Below, in pieces: positions 51,641 to 64,000 of a stretch of 64,000 nucleotides of DNA. The translations under genes and the position numbers were made by a program. The DNA lies in the NCBI GenBank assembly GCA_905250025.1, contig CAJNOJ010000069.1, forward strand, positions 370,751 to 434,750, in the 5' to 3' direction. A model generated the notes under the pieces. The model was not told where the DNA came from. It saw only the letters and a program-made list of their open reading frames with translations, and ran no database searches. Every line of letters begins with the position of its first letter. Position 1 is the first letter of the stretch. This DNA is from Adineta ricciae (taxonomy: Eukaryota; Rotifera; Eurotatoria; Adinetida; Adinetidae).

Positions 51641-52163
51641 CGAAGCTGTACATCTAGAAAAGAAAATATTCAGATGTGACGAGCTCTAACGATGACTTGA
51701 TGAATTCATTTAGATGAAAGGTTATTAATTATACATGAGTCTTTCGCATAACTAAAAAACAGCGAATGAAATATTAGTTTTTCAAAATAGGTGAATATGT
51801 CAATAGAAAAACAAGATTGTTGAGTCAACGTGCTGAATTTAAATCAGAGAATTAAAATTTGTGAGAAGTATGGTATTGAGACACAACATGGCAAGATTGA
51901 GTAAAGAAAGGAGTCGATAGGATTGGTTATTGGCAAACGGCAGAATAAGTATTTCACCGAGAGATGTCGCTAAAGCTCTGCAAATGAAACTCTAACTTTT
52001 CTTATCGAAATTTCCACTGCAAAATTGAGGCATCTCATATTTAGCAAACCGAGTTTTCTAGATTTTATTGATTTTTCGAGTTTAAACTTAAACATGTTAA
52101 AATCAAACGAAAAATGTTATCAATTTAGCGAGAGATCATCTTCGTGTATTTAAGTTGCTGTAT
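51641..52163. other. Intergenic region
   Basis: WDR44 promoter side and 3' flank of the aminopeptidase. No feature was recognised. Confidence 0.45.
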
Positions 52164-55100
52164 TTATTGCTGAGTTAAATATTCGGCTATTGCCTTCGAA
52201 TCCCTTTTCATAACGTCTGCACGCATACGAATTGTTTCGGCGACTTGTTTCACAGCTCGCGTTACAATTGCGGTATTCGTTGCGTCGAAGAATGCTTGAA
52301 TATCATCAGCTAGTTTTTCATCAACGAAATCCGATAACGTACCCTAAATACAGATCAAAGGCTGATATTGTTAGAAGAATTTCATGCATATTTTAATTAC
52401 ATCGACGAAAGTAACGAGGAAATTGCTCATCTCACCGAAGCGTTCAACGAGTGCTTTCCAGTTCTTTTGCAAATATTTCCAGACAATATCACGACCAGTT
52501 CGACTGCTAGCACAACTAACAAGACCTATATAGGAATCTTGCATGCGAACATGATCCTAGAGAAAAAATGGATGTGAACATCTCATCAACAGATTAAACC
52601 AACATACTCCATCGAATACGAATTTTATCACTTTCTCAATAGCATTGCCATCAATTGTTTGACCCATCGCGCGAAGTAAACGAACTTTTTCTTCAGTCAT
52701 ATCAGCGGCATCATATAGTTTTCGAAGTTCTTCTTGTGTCGTATCATTGCCATAACGTGAAACTAAGCCATAGACAGTTCCGCGAATATTCGGATCGATT
52801 AATTCACCGGCTAGATGCTTTTTGAAACGTTTTGTTGCTTCATCAATGATGGCTTGGTCATCCGATCTACCCATTAGACTCAAAACCATCGGGCGTAACA
52901 TAGCAATCAATGGATTTTCATTTTCTTTCGCATCCCAGCCGAGTTTTTGCTGAATGGATGAGAAAAGTTTCAAACGATAGGCTTTAAATTGATCAAAGTA
53001 ATCCGTATATTCAAGTAACGATGATAAATCGCCAATTGTCGATGCTAGAATAGTTTTAAAAGAGTTATACAAATGTTTAGGTGAGATTCTCCTTCTTACC
53101 AATAGCTTTCCAAACAGTAAAGTTATCTTCTTCCTTGTACGACAATAACAGTTCGAGATAATCAACAAACGATTGGTGACCAGCATTGCACAGAGCAGCC
53201 ACGTCATTTTGAATGATGAGCCGATCTTGTGGACTGAGTGTTTTATTAGCAATAGGCTCTTGAAGACGTGCCAATGCCTTCGATTCATATTTGACACGAT
53301 AGAGTCCAATAGAATTGTAATTTAGTTTAACCCAATCATCTTCCGAAACGTTATCTAAAGTGACGGTTACTTCAGGTTTATCCATAAGAATCTGTTTGGT
53401 AACGGCTTTAGGATTGGACTTCGTGAAAATAGTTATCGGAATTTTCCACTGGAGATTTTCATCGTCAGCACTGCCATCAGCAATGAAACGTTGCTGAGAT
53501 AATTTCAAAACACGAGATTTATTTGAGTGTTGTTCTTCGTGTACGGTGATTAATGGATAACCCTAAACAACAAAGTTGCTGTTATTACTATTCAACTTGT
53601 CATTGTCTACACTTGCCATTTGCAATGTCCATGATGACATTACTTCATCAACTGGCTTATTCGATGCTTTAGCTAGATGAGACCAAAGATTAACCGTAGT
53701 AGTATTTTTGTAACTATATTCTTTTAAGTAATTATGAAGTCCTTTTCGAAAAGCGTCGTCACCGATATAATCATGTAGCATACGAATGACAGAGGAACCT
53801 TTCGAGTACGAAATGTGATCAAAAATTTCCGATATTTCAGCCGGATGACCTAAACAGATCGGGTTATAACGGTAACGACCGAGTTAGATAGAGTTATCTT
53901 ACCAATAGGCACTTCAATTGGATGCGAAGATTTTAAGGCATCCGGAATAAGAAAGCTTGCAAACGTATCTGCGACAAATTGGGTCCAAATATCGAATTCA
54001 GGATAACATTTATCAACTGCTAAGTATTCGATCCACGATGCGAAGCCTTCGTTGAGCCCTAAAGTTGAAAGAACATGATGCACTCGTATCGATCTCTCAT
54101 TCATTTTCTTACATAAATCAGTCCACCAGTCCATAGTCTAACAGAAGCAAAGAGAAACGGTAGAAAACTTTACTCGATTTCACAAAACAGATGACATACA
54201 ACTAGATTTCCGAACCATTGATGTGCAAGTTCATGTGCCACAACAATAGCGACATATTGTCGAGAATTGATGGATGATAATTTCGGATCAATCAAAAGTG
54301 CTGTGTCGCGATATGTCACCAGCTAAATCAGATTGCCGTATATAACAAGAAATATACAATACAAACTTACACCCCAGTTTTCCATAGCTCTAAAAAATCA
54401 AATAGACTTATATTCGGCAAGAAAAAGATCGTTGTCTTACCCCATAGCAAAATCTGGTATGGCAATTTGATCAGCTTTCGCTATTGGATACTTGATATTG
54501 AAATATTCCGCATAGAAAGGTAGTACTTTCGAAGCAATATCCAATGCGAATTTACCATGCTCTTTTTTACCAACTGGAGTATACACACGCATACTAACAC
54601 CATTGGAATCTTTTGTTTCAACGTAATCATATTCACCAACAACATAGGCAACCAGGTATGTGCTCATGACTGGTGTACGATCAAATTTAGTTAGTTTCCA
54701 ATCCTTATTTTCAGCAAATTCCTGTTCGGATATGATCGGCTAAAGAAAAAAAACGAATTCTTTCAAGAATCAATCATTTAAACACCAACCATATTCGAAA
54801 TTGCACGAAGATGTTTTGGTGCAATCAATGTGACATCAAATGTCGCTTTGAAATTCGGTTCGTCCCAACATGGAAATGCTCGTCGACAATCCGATGGCTA
54901 AAATACTCGACAATGATAAACATCAACGATCATCTCGCGAAAATCGATTACTTCAAATTGTGTACTTGCACCGTAACGAATTTCTTTACCATCAGGCGTT
55001 GTGTATTTGTTTCGGTAGAAACCAACCATCTTATCTGTAATCTCACCGGAGAATTTCAATGATAATTGATAATCACCTTTCTATTACAAACAAAAGAAAA

Positions 55101-55524
55101 ACTTCAGTAAATATCTCGCATTAATCCGAAGAGATTACTTCGAGTTGTTTGTCAAAAGTGACTTTCAACCGTTCATTTTCTTCATCGAGTTCAACTTTGC
55201 CTTTCAATTCATCTAAAAAAGCCAAAAACAACTGATCGATCCTAACAAAAACTTCGAGCTCACCTTTCGACTTCGATGCAAGTGTTGCCTGATGAATTTT
55301 TAATTCAGCAGCATACAATATCACAGCATCCGTCGACTCATTCACCTGGATCAAATCCGTTAATCTTCTCTGCATACAAAAAATAAACAAACCTGTATAT
55401 CAATGGTGACATTTCCATCAAATTTGAATGTTTCGAGAAATGGTTGAATGGTCAGATCATAATGAGTTGGAACGATCGTTTTTGATAAACGCTCGAACAG
55501 CTTTTTCGTATTTTGCTCCGTCAT
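52164..55524 (-). CDS. NPEPPS: Puromycin-sensitive aminopeptidase-like M1 metalloprotease
   Basis: Cytosolic zinc aminopeptidase that trims proteasome products and neuropeptides. Start 55524 ([20 protein letters not shown], then HYDLTIQP). There is no signal or membrane anchor, unlike other M1 members. The substrate motif GAMEN is split by an intron near 54400-54440 ([15 protein letters not shown]). The zinc site is [15 protein letters not shown], followed 18 residues on by [11 protein letters not shown]. Further PSA-like blocks are [40 protein letters not shown] (read across an intron), [20 protein letters not shown] and [20 protein letters not shown]. It ends [16 protein letters not shown]. 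Length is close to 870 residues, as expected. It is divergently paired with the carboxypeptidase gene across about 360 nt. Confidence 0.93.
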
Positions 55525-55882
55525 CGTTTTTCGAACTTCTAATCACACCTGTCTGACTGACTAGATGATCAAACAGCAAGGAAGTGGCTTGCACAATATC
55601 GAATAGAACAAGTGCAAGAAATTCGTATTTTTTGTTGATTTTTGCGATGTAGAGATTAAAAATAGAAATTCTTTTTTTCGTCGAAATATGACGATGAGAT
55701 AGATGGTGGAAGGTGACTCGTGAGAGTTGCTTAGCAACAACAACGTAGAAGAGCATTCAATGGTTTCTTACACATACGACTTGCGTTAGAATGCAGAAAA
55801 ACAATGTGTTTTTTTTTGGCATATGATTGAAAGGAGTTAACAATTAAGTTAACTTGAAAGATTTATTTTTGTTGAAGATAAT
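55525..55882. promoter_or_regulatory. Divergent promoter interval NPEPPS / AGBL4
   Basis: The two start codons face away from each other across 358 nt, so promoters of both genes must lie here or in 5' introns. No specific element was identified. Confidence 0.5.
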
Positions 55883-58292
55883 ATGTCGGTGGAGAATAAT
55901 GGAAAGGCAAGCTCATCTCCGACACAAAAACGTGATAACAACAATTCTGGTAAGCAAACGTGCTTGAATTCAGGCTAAAACATTCTGGTCACATCTAGAT
56001 AGTGAATCAGATGCGAATAATGATCATCTAATTGGAAACGTTCAACGTATTGCGATCATTCCACCGAATTACGAAGGAAAACCGAAGAAGGGACATCTTA
56101 TTTTCGATGCTTCATTTGAGTGTGGTATGTTCATCACTGAATGATCGAAGATGAATGTCTTTTTCCTCTCAAAAGGTAATCTTGGTCGAGTTGATTATGT
56201 AAATGACAATGAGTACGATCTGTTCATTCGACCTGACACCTGCTGTCCACGATTTCGATGTTGGTTTTTATTCACCGTCGAAAACGTCAAAGCGGACCAA
56301 GTATGCCTTTGTTAAACTCATACGTTTCAATCATTCGTTTGCCTTTTCTAGAGAGTTATTTTTCATATTGTTAATTTCTCGAAAGCCAAATCATTGTATC
56401 GTGATGGAATGACGCCGATAGTGAAATCGACAAGTCGTAAACGATGGTAGGTCATGTTTAGATGAACATCATTCGTCATCTGATTATGTTTAGGCAACGC
56501 TTACCCACACGCAATGTCTTCTACTATCGTTGCCCTGATCATCGGAAGAATTACGTGATGTCGTTTACGTTCTGTTTTGATCGTGAAGATGATGTTTATC
56601 AATTCGCTTATTCATTTCCATATACATACACGAAACTGCAAAACTATCTCGAAAATATCGAACAACGTCAGTTAGATTATGTTCAACGTCGGCCATTGGT
56701 TTACAGCGTGGTACGATATTTCTCCATGATGGAACGAGAGAATTTGCATTCCTTCTGTTTTTTTTCTACTCGTAGCAAAAGCGTCGGCTCGATCTTCTGA
56801 CTGTAGCCAATCCGGCATTGCTAGTAAAAGGCAAACGAAAGAAAGTTGTCATTCTGACAGCTCGTGTACATCCAGGTGAAACACCATCATCCTACGTTTG
56901 TCAAGGTTTCATTGATTTTATCATCAGTGATCATCCGATTGCCCGACTCTTACGAGATAATATTGTTTTTTACATTGTACCCATGCTGAATCCCGATGGC
57001 GTTTTTCTCGGAAATCAGAGGTTAGTCTGCTCTTGAATATTTAGATCCAACTATTCACAAGCGAATTCATGCATTACTTTCGTGTGAGAAAAGTTATTGA
57101 CAGTTAATGCGCCGAATAGATTGAAGTTCCGATTGATTTTCGTATACTTTGATAAATCTATCGCTATTCATATCCTAGATGCTCATTACTTGGTTTTGAT
57201 CTTAATCGTGTTTGGAACGATCCCTCCCATTGGGCACATCCGGAGATTTATGGGATTAAAACACATATAATGAACTTAAACGAAGATGCCGTAAGCGATC
57301 TTCTATTGCTTTGATGTTTTCCGACCTAGTTTTCTCTTCACAGGATTTTGAATTGGATTTTTTCATTGATATTCACGCTCATTCAACAATGATGAACGGC
57401 TTTATGTATGGAAATGTTTACGAAGATACGACACGCTTTGAAAAGCACGGTATCTTTCCTCGTTTATTCTCTCGAAATGCCGAAGATTTCTCGATCAATA
57501 ACACGACATTTAATCGCGATGCATTCAAAGCTGGAACCGGTCGACGGTAAGCGAACATCTTCAGTAAATCTCTTCGAAAAGCATTCTTCTTATACGCTTT
57601 AGAACACTTGGTGGTTGTCTCCAAGAAAGTACACATTGCTACACGTTAGAAGTCTCGTTTTTCTCCTATCAAACCTCGGCCAACTCACAAGCGATACCTT
57701 ACACGGAAGAATTATGTAAGAAAAATATTTTCTTTATTGATACTTGAAAAGAACTCATAAAAGCTGACAGAAGAGAAAGATATTATATTATATACGCTTT
57801 ATTGCTTTTTCAAAAGAGGGAAAAGAAAGTTTTCAATAGTTAATTGAATTTACGTTCAATAGTTCTTCTTTACAAAGAAGATGTCTAACAATACAAAATG
57901 AGATTTAATCTCATTCTCTTTCTCTTTTTGTTCTTTTTCCAGATCAACAATTAGGAAGAAATTTAGCTCGAACATTTCTGGACTATTATAAGAGTATTAA
58001 TTATATTTCATGGTCGCCCAGTTGTAGTGTCATGCCACGATTGAAGGAAGATCGAATTAAATCTCGTCTTACACGGCAATCCACTAATATGCCAATTGTC
58101 AATCAAGATGAGGCGTATGAAATTCAATTAGTTGGCGTTGTCTCGAGAAACAACCGATGTTTTTCTTTTCTTTTGCCAGATTTCTCAACGGTGAATCATT
58201 CAATTTATGTATGGGAGAGTTTATCTATCCGCAAACACGCAATACGACGAATAATGACAATGAACCTGAATAGCACCGATGGTCAAAAATGA
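55883..58292 (+). CDS. AGBL4: Cytosolic carboxypeptidase 6-like (AGBL4), tubulin deglutamylase
   Basis: M14 metallocarboxypeptidase that removes glutamates from tubulin side chains. Start 55883 (MSVENNGKASSSPTQKRD). The CCP N-terminal beta domain (HLIFDASFECGNLGRVDYVN; YDLFIRPDTC) precedes the catalytic domain. There HPGETPSSYVCQGF provides the first zinc His and Glu, MLNPDGVFLGNQR and GFDLNRVWNDPSHWAHPE follow, and DFFIDIHAHSTMMNGFMYGN gives the second zinc His. ESTHCYTLEVSFF holds the catalytic Glu. An intron of about 225 nt sits near 57718-57942. The 3' end is ambiguous. A well-formed 40-nt intron at about 58140-58179 would end the protein ISQR at 58194; reading through ends at 58292. I give the longer end. 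Confidence 0.9.
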
Positions 58293-59686
58293 TTGTCTAG
58301 TTTTCAGCATTGAATTACGAATTATAGCGTGTTTGAACATTGTATTATTATTATCATCAATTACTTTCATGTATCGATCGTTTAAATAAACTATTAGAAA
58401 GAATAAGAAACGATTTGAACAGCAATTCAATCCAATCAAATATGCAGACAATATACAGAATGTATATTAAGTCCTGGTTCTCTCGCCTTTTTATAATATG
58501 TTGCTTGCTTATCTCTCTCCCTCTCTCCTTCTTTTTGGAAACAATCATTTCTATTGATTTCTATTTACATACAAGAGCGCGTTAAGCAAAAAGATTCTCT
58601 TCTTCTTTTTCTTAGATTGTCTAATCGATTCGTTTCGATTTTGTTCTGCTCTATTCTCCACAATGACGACACTTCTTCTTCTCTCTCCTTCTCTCGTCTT
58701 TTACTAATGCCTTTCGATTAGTTGCGCTATATACTAACACGTTAGACACAAAATATTAGCCCAAAGCAATAGTTATGAGAATGCATTTTGAAGAGAAGAA
58801 GCAGGAAGAAGAAGGATCGCTGCTCGCTTTAAGTAGATACCGGGACAATGATAAAAATACGAGAGGGAGACAATAAGTCTTTTATTTTTCTCTCACTCGA
58901 ACACTTTCCCTTGCTTCTTTGTGTGCATATTAAGTAAGTAGTGTATCCACATGATAAATGTTTCAATATGCGCCTAGCTGGCAAGAAAATCACGTTAATG
59001 AAACGACGTTCTAGTGATCTCTTGCTCATACGAGTCGAATCGCTGGATTATTTTATATGATGAAAGAAAGCGAGAGTAAAGAGTAATATTGATGCTGCCA
59101 TTCACACGTCATAGTATAGTTTTCTTTTCTATGTTTATATATACATATACATAGACTGGATTAGTGTTTGTTGTGCTTGATATGCATATCCTCAGAACAA
59201 ACGGTAATGCAAGAATGTACATATGTAAAGACTGAAAGAAAACACCTTGTCATCTCCCTATCTGCCATTCCGTTTCTTTTTCTCTATGAGCGCCATGTAG
59301 TACAGTGAATGATTGTGTACGGTTAGTATAGCGATGAACTTTGGCAAGAAGAAACGAAGAAGATGATTTCTGATCATCATGATCTTTCTACTGACGATCT
59401 CCTCCTTCTCCTTTTGTTATCTGTTGCTTTTTTTTGTTCTTTCTCACACTTACAGCCTTGTTTCATTGTATTGCCAATCAGAAATCTCTACACTGATTGT
59501 TGCATTGACGCCTATTACCGTGTGTGTGTTCTAGGTTTAGGAGACAAATCTTCTATATTTGCCATTTATTCAGTCAGGTTGGTTCTCTGCTAACTTGCAT
59601 GCTCATTTCTTCCCCTCTCTCTCTTCCTCGCTCTTATCGTGATGATCACTTGAGCCTATTTGTGATTCATAATCGACTTTTGCCTA

Positions 59687-59703
59687 GCATGCATGCATGC
59701 ATG
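59687..59703. repeat. (GCAT)n microsatellite
   Basis: Four perfect GCAT units, self-complementary, in the gene-free 3' region. Confidence 0.9.
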
Positions 59704-62618
59704 ATTGTGAGTGTCTAACAAGAAAGTAGAGACGCACAAGCAAAGGCGGAACTCGTCATTTCCTGTCATTGAGATCTAATCACCAGCAATAAGATGACGA
59801 AGAAGTAGGAGAAAAAGAGGGAAATTATTCAAAAGGGAAATTCTTTCTTTCTTTCTTTATACCAATCGATTATATATCACTTAAAATCAAATCGAATTGA
59901 AAAAGAGAAAGAGAAAGAAATCTAGTTGACTCCTCCAGTAAATGAAATCGATGTATGTGTGCATGTATGAGAAAGTGTTATTATCTGTCATCTTGGTAGT
60001 GAAGAGATAGAGACAGTAGATCGCACGTCATTTCTAGCCTACCTTATGCTTTAGCTGTCAATTTTTTTTTGCTCTAGCAAACGTTTGCATAAGGCGCGGG
60101 TCAATGATGTTCGCTTGATGGCAATTTGCTTACCGGCATCAATGCTCTCTATGTTCTCGTAAATGCGCATGATAAATCAGTAGAAAAAAAAGATCCTCTT
60201 TTCTTCCCCTCTCTCTCTCCATCTGCGTTCATATTTGTTCCCAACAAATATTTGATTTTCTCCTATTCACATTTTCTCTCTCTCTCTCTCTATTAATTTT
60301 AATCGACGATGAACAACTACTTTTCCTTGATATTGTAACTAAGGTTTGTAGAATAGGCTCTTACTTTTCCCATTCGAACTACGGGTTCTCTTCATCGAGT
60401 CCATGGAGAAACATGTCACGAATGAGTTTCGTCCACGGAATGATGTACCTATGATAGATTATTTAGTGTTCGTGTTCTCGTCGTTGACAACGATTCAATA
60501 CATTGATTAAGTTACTATATACTAGAACTAAATTAGATAATATAATAGTAACAATATTTGTTTATCTATGTCACGCAAAATGACATGCATACACATACAA
60601 TTTCTCTCCCTCGCTGGATTTGCTAGCGTCGCAATCAAAAATTGTGCTTCATTTGCGAGATAACTCGTCTCGTTGGTGAAAGAGGTTGGAGAAAATCTTT
60701 TCAAGTGTAGCGACATCTGGATTTGATAAGTTGAATCGAGAGATGAATGATATCGTATAAACATGCTGAGTCAAAATAACTCGACATTTATCGTCCGTTT
60801 GTCTTGATAATCATAGTTGTCCATCTGGGAATCTTGAGTACTATTCCATTGCTTTCTTTTATCACTATCGTTTGGAGTTCTTAGAAAATGTCATACATCA
60901 ATCGTTTAGAGCATGACAGTTTGATTTCTCTTCAATTGTCGTTTTAGTATAAATAGTGTTCTTACTGTCATCATCGAAATTTCATTTTTTCCTCTAGTCA
61001 TCCTAAAAAATAACCTCTTATTGCATATAGTTGATGCTCTTGAACTTCTCACGCTTCGTTGTATTTGATCATATCGTTTTTTCTTTCTTGTCACCCTATC
61101 GTTGCTAGGTTTGATCATGTTTCCGAGATAGAACTTCGATCTCAGTGCTTGCCTGTATATATATGTGTGGATAATCAGATAAACCAGATTCTTTTCTCTA
61201 CTCTGTTCAATAAGTTTTCTTCGTCCTTTTTTTTCCTTAGTTACTCGACAACGATGATGATTGTTTGTTGCGGTTTTCCTTCTCCTCTCTCTCTCTCTCT
61301 ATCTATAAAAAAACATATACACGCATGACAGCAACAAATCTCGATGGATTTCGTTGTATACAATGTATTGTAGATGGTTGTCGTCATTTAATAATGTGAA
61401 ATTCTTGCTACTGTTCTTGGCGAGCCGCCATGATTCAATGATGTTGATGGTGCGAATAATACAATCAACATGAAACGCTCACACAGTTGTTATCTGTTGC
61501 CGTTCTTCTTTCTCTTCTCTCTGTCTCTCGTTCCTTAACAAGAGGCGGATCTGTTCGAGCACCAATGCGCGTGTCTTCCTCCCTCTTTCTTGTTGGTGCG
61601 ATGATCGAGCACTTGCTTCGATGATGCTATGCATAGCAAAGGTTTTTCTCACATATACAATCACAATGACATCACGCAAACTGCAAGTATCTAATTCAAA
61701 TGACATGTAGAGAGATGACAACGGAACGCTCTCTTCCTGTTTTACTTTTTTCCTAGAGATCGAGAAAGAAGAGGAAAAAACGAGGAATCTTTATGGAAAG
61801 AAAGAATAGGATTACTTTTCTTTTTCGTCTACTAGAACAACAATTTCTATCTCTCGTTCAGGGTGCATTCAACTACAGGAAGATGAGAGAGTGTGTCTGT
61901 GTATGTAGCAATCACAACAGCCTTTAAAAACATATATATATATAAATCGATCTGTTTTTTTTTGTGCGTGCATCAGCAATTTATAGATAAACCACTTGTG
62001 CGAGTGAAAAAAAGAGAAAATGTTCGATTTTTAGTTGTTATTCATGTTCATCGAAACAACCGAGAAGATCAACGTCGGCCTTATGTCTCGTCTTTCTCTT
62101 TTTCTACTTTTTACTACTCGTGTGACCTTTTGCCATCTTCAGCGGAAAAATATTTCTGATAGTTAAATTATTAGGTTGAACAATATAGGCTTGAAATCTA
62201 ACTTACTACTTTTCTATTATCATTGTCCATTAATCCTGTACTTTATTATTATAGAAGAATGCACACAAGGGAAACAGAGAGAAGAGGAGAGATAGATTGT
62301 TACATCATGGAAAAATTCACTGAATTGAGAAAGATTTTTTCAGATTCTCAATGATCTTATTAACCAAGCGACGAGCTTTGACTTGTTCCATCAATTTACT
62401 ATTACATACGGCAACAATCATTTTGAATTTGAGTTATTATTTGTCAGAAATTCATTGATTTGTTTGTCTTGATAGGATAAAACAGTCTGTTCAATCAGGA
62501 TCAAGTTTCAGTCATTTCTGTTTCTTTTGATCTAATTCTCATTTTTAAGTTCGCCGTTATTGTCATTTTAGATCATCGTCAGATAACTATACAAGCGTCA
62601 TTCGAGAACAGCAGTAAT

Positions 62619-62637
62619 ATTATTATTATTATTATCA
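62619..62637. repeat. (ATT)n microsatellite
   Basis: Short TATTATTATTATTATTAT run in the gene-free 3' region. Confidence 0.85.
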
Positions 62638-63060
62638 GCATCATCTTACAAAACGATATTTACGATGAAATCGGCAGATAACTCTCACCGATAATGCTGA
62701 ACAATGAAAAGGTAAAGATCGACTTGATCGTTTCGCTTGAATTTCTATAAAATTCGCATGTCTAATCGACAACTACTCTTTGAAGACCTTGATCTTCTTT
62801 TTCTCATCGTCATCATCATCTTCGCTGTCGTCGTTGTCTACTGTATCCTTTCTCAATAGCCGTTAATCGTTCTTTTCCGTTCGTCAACATTGTTGTCGCA
62901 GATATGAAGATGGAGAAAAACCACAATCGATGCGTACCATCATACAGAAACTCAGATTGTCTGTGTAGTCTGGCGATTCAAAATCATTTCAATTCTTTTG
63001 CTCGCGGGGAAAAATCCGCTTTCCGCTTTTATCGATAACAACCACATTGACGTATAGCTA

Positions 63061-63082
63061 CACACACACACACACACACACA
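63061..63082. repeat. (CA)11 microsatellite
   Basis: Perfect CA dinucleotide run followed by TATATT. Confidence 0.95.
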
Positions 63083-64000
63083 TATATTCTCATCCATAGG
63101 ATAATATTTTGATAATCAAGTCGAGAGACCGGAACCAAGCGCTTGTCCAAAGGGATTTCTTAATGTGAAAGCAAGTGAGCAAATAATGATAAGACATCCA
63201 TTTGATTTTGTCTCGCAGGTAATACATAAGAGACTCCTACCATTAGACTTTGGATCGGTTGATGTTCGAAACAATTATGATGATGACAAATGATTTTTCT
63301 TTCTTGTCAAGTCAACGAATGAGGCATAGAGAGCGAGCGAGAAACAAAACAGAAAAGCGGAACCTATTAAGTATCATTATTTGGAGAACTCTCTTATTGT
63401 GTATCTCATCAAATAACATGTTGTCGACATCATCATAGAGACAAAGAGAAGAAAAATAGTATCCACAAAATCTCATGTTCTCGGCTTTTCTTCTCCTTCT
63501 CCTCCTATTTAGTTGTATCGATCGAATATTGTTTGCTTCATGAGACAAAAAAAAACTAATGCTTTTTTTTTCTCCTCTTTTTTTCACATACAGCTGGAAT
63601 CAATTATTCCATCATCAGCTTCCACTCTACATTTGCGAGTACAACCGTCAATCTAGTTGAGACAAGAGAGAGAATGAATATGTGGTATGTTCGATCATCC
63701 GCTTCAAGCGCCGGAAATCACTGCGGTGTAACCACAACGTTGTTATTATCATAGACTTTTCTTTGCTGCTGCTTGAGAGAGCACCGACAAGGATTTGAAT
63801 ATAACGACAGGAGAGTTTCTTTTTTGTTGTATACAAACGAGAGATAATGAGGAGAAGAGAGAGAGAGAGCACGAAGAAAAAGAAGAAGAAAGATAGATAA
63901 GAGAAAGAAAGAAGACAAGTCATACCCCGTAACTATCTTTTCTCTTTCTTACTAGAGTAATAGATTGTCCAAGATAATCATTTGCTTGAATTGGTATCCC

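Larger units (their letters stand above)
58293..64000. other. 5.7-kb stretch without a recognisable gene
   Basis: No exon chain could be supported on either strand. The stretch is rich in short polypyrimidine and polypurine runs (for example 58500-58530, 58680-58700, 60280-60295, 61283-61300, 63850-63910). It also contains simple repeats. It may be intergenic, a long intron, or the 5' region of a gene beyond 64000. Confidence 0.5.

Noticed and set aside
62774..62850. Minus-strand acidic tail DNDDSEDDDDDDEKKKIKVFKE with stop, after a plausible branchpoint and AG
   Set aside because: It resembles an acidic C-terminal exon, but no upstream exon could be found; simple GAT repeats give such frames by chance.

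Overview
The window reads as nuclear DNA of a small metazoan, most likely a bdelloid rotifer. It is AT-rich and gene-dense. The introns are mostly 45-65 nt with GT..AG ends, and the genes are intron-rich animal orthologs (PBRM1, DDR, TspanC8, LIG4, WDR44, AGBL4). There is also a TPR/ADP-ribosyltransferase gene of a type abundant in bdelloids. The rotifer assignment is inference from gene content and style; no rRNA or mitochondrial marker is present. Two single-base Ns (20224, 46835) each coincide with a gene that loses its 5' part, so they look like assembly joins.

Layout. 1-2566 (+): C-terminal part of a DDX5/DDX17/Dbp2-type DEAD-box helicase with one anomalously long intron. 3247-9091 (-): polybromo-1. 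9547-11841 (-): intronless ART-TPR protein. 12178-13821 (-): unrecognised coiled-coil protein. 13999-14985 (-): ankyrin/SOCS-box protein. 15258-18242 (-): discoidin-domain receptor kinase. 20224-21018 (+): CPSF30/CPSF4, cut at an N. 21693-23185 (+): GMPPB. 24457-26364 (+): TIR-SAM protein. 27058-29418 and 30963-32704 (+): two tandem Rel-homology factors. 33196-33799 (-): potato-inhibitor-I family protein. 34036-35290 (-): TspanC8 tetraspanin. 37145-37543 and 39376-39770 (+): two paralogous small secreted peptide precursors. 40124-43632 (-): DNA ligase IV. 43848-46617 (-): INPP5A, 5' end missing. 47890-51640 (-): WDR44. 52164-55524 (-): puromycin-sensitive aminopeptidase. 55883-58292 (+): cytosolic carboxypeptidase 6/AGBL4. 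From 58.3 kb to the end I see no convincing gene.

Three parts deserve most attention. (1) The peptide-precursor pair shares an identical three-exon plan, with a conserved 14-residue C-terminal exon carrying a tribasic site (RRK). (2) A TIR-SAM gene lies immediately upstream of two tandem Rel-homology genes on the same strand, a possible innate-immune signalling neighbourhood. (3) The DEAD-box gene has a 594-nt intron between helicase motifs V and VI. As I recall, this is where yeast DBP2 and animal p68 genes carry a conserved, autoregulatory intron.

The remaining genes are mostly housekeeping: chromatin (PBRM1), mRNA 3' processing (CPSF4), nucleotide-sugar supply (GMPPB), NHEJ (LIG4), IP3 turnover (INPP5A), RAB11 traffic (WDR44), peptide turnover (NPEPPS) and tubulin deglutamylation (AGBL4). 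They do not form one pathway.
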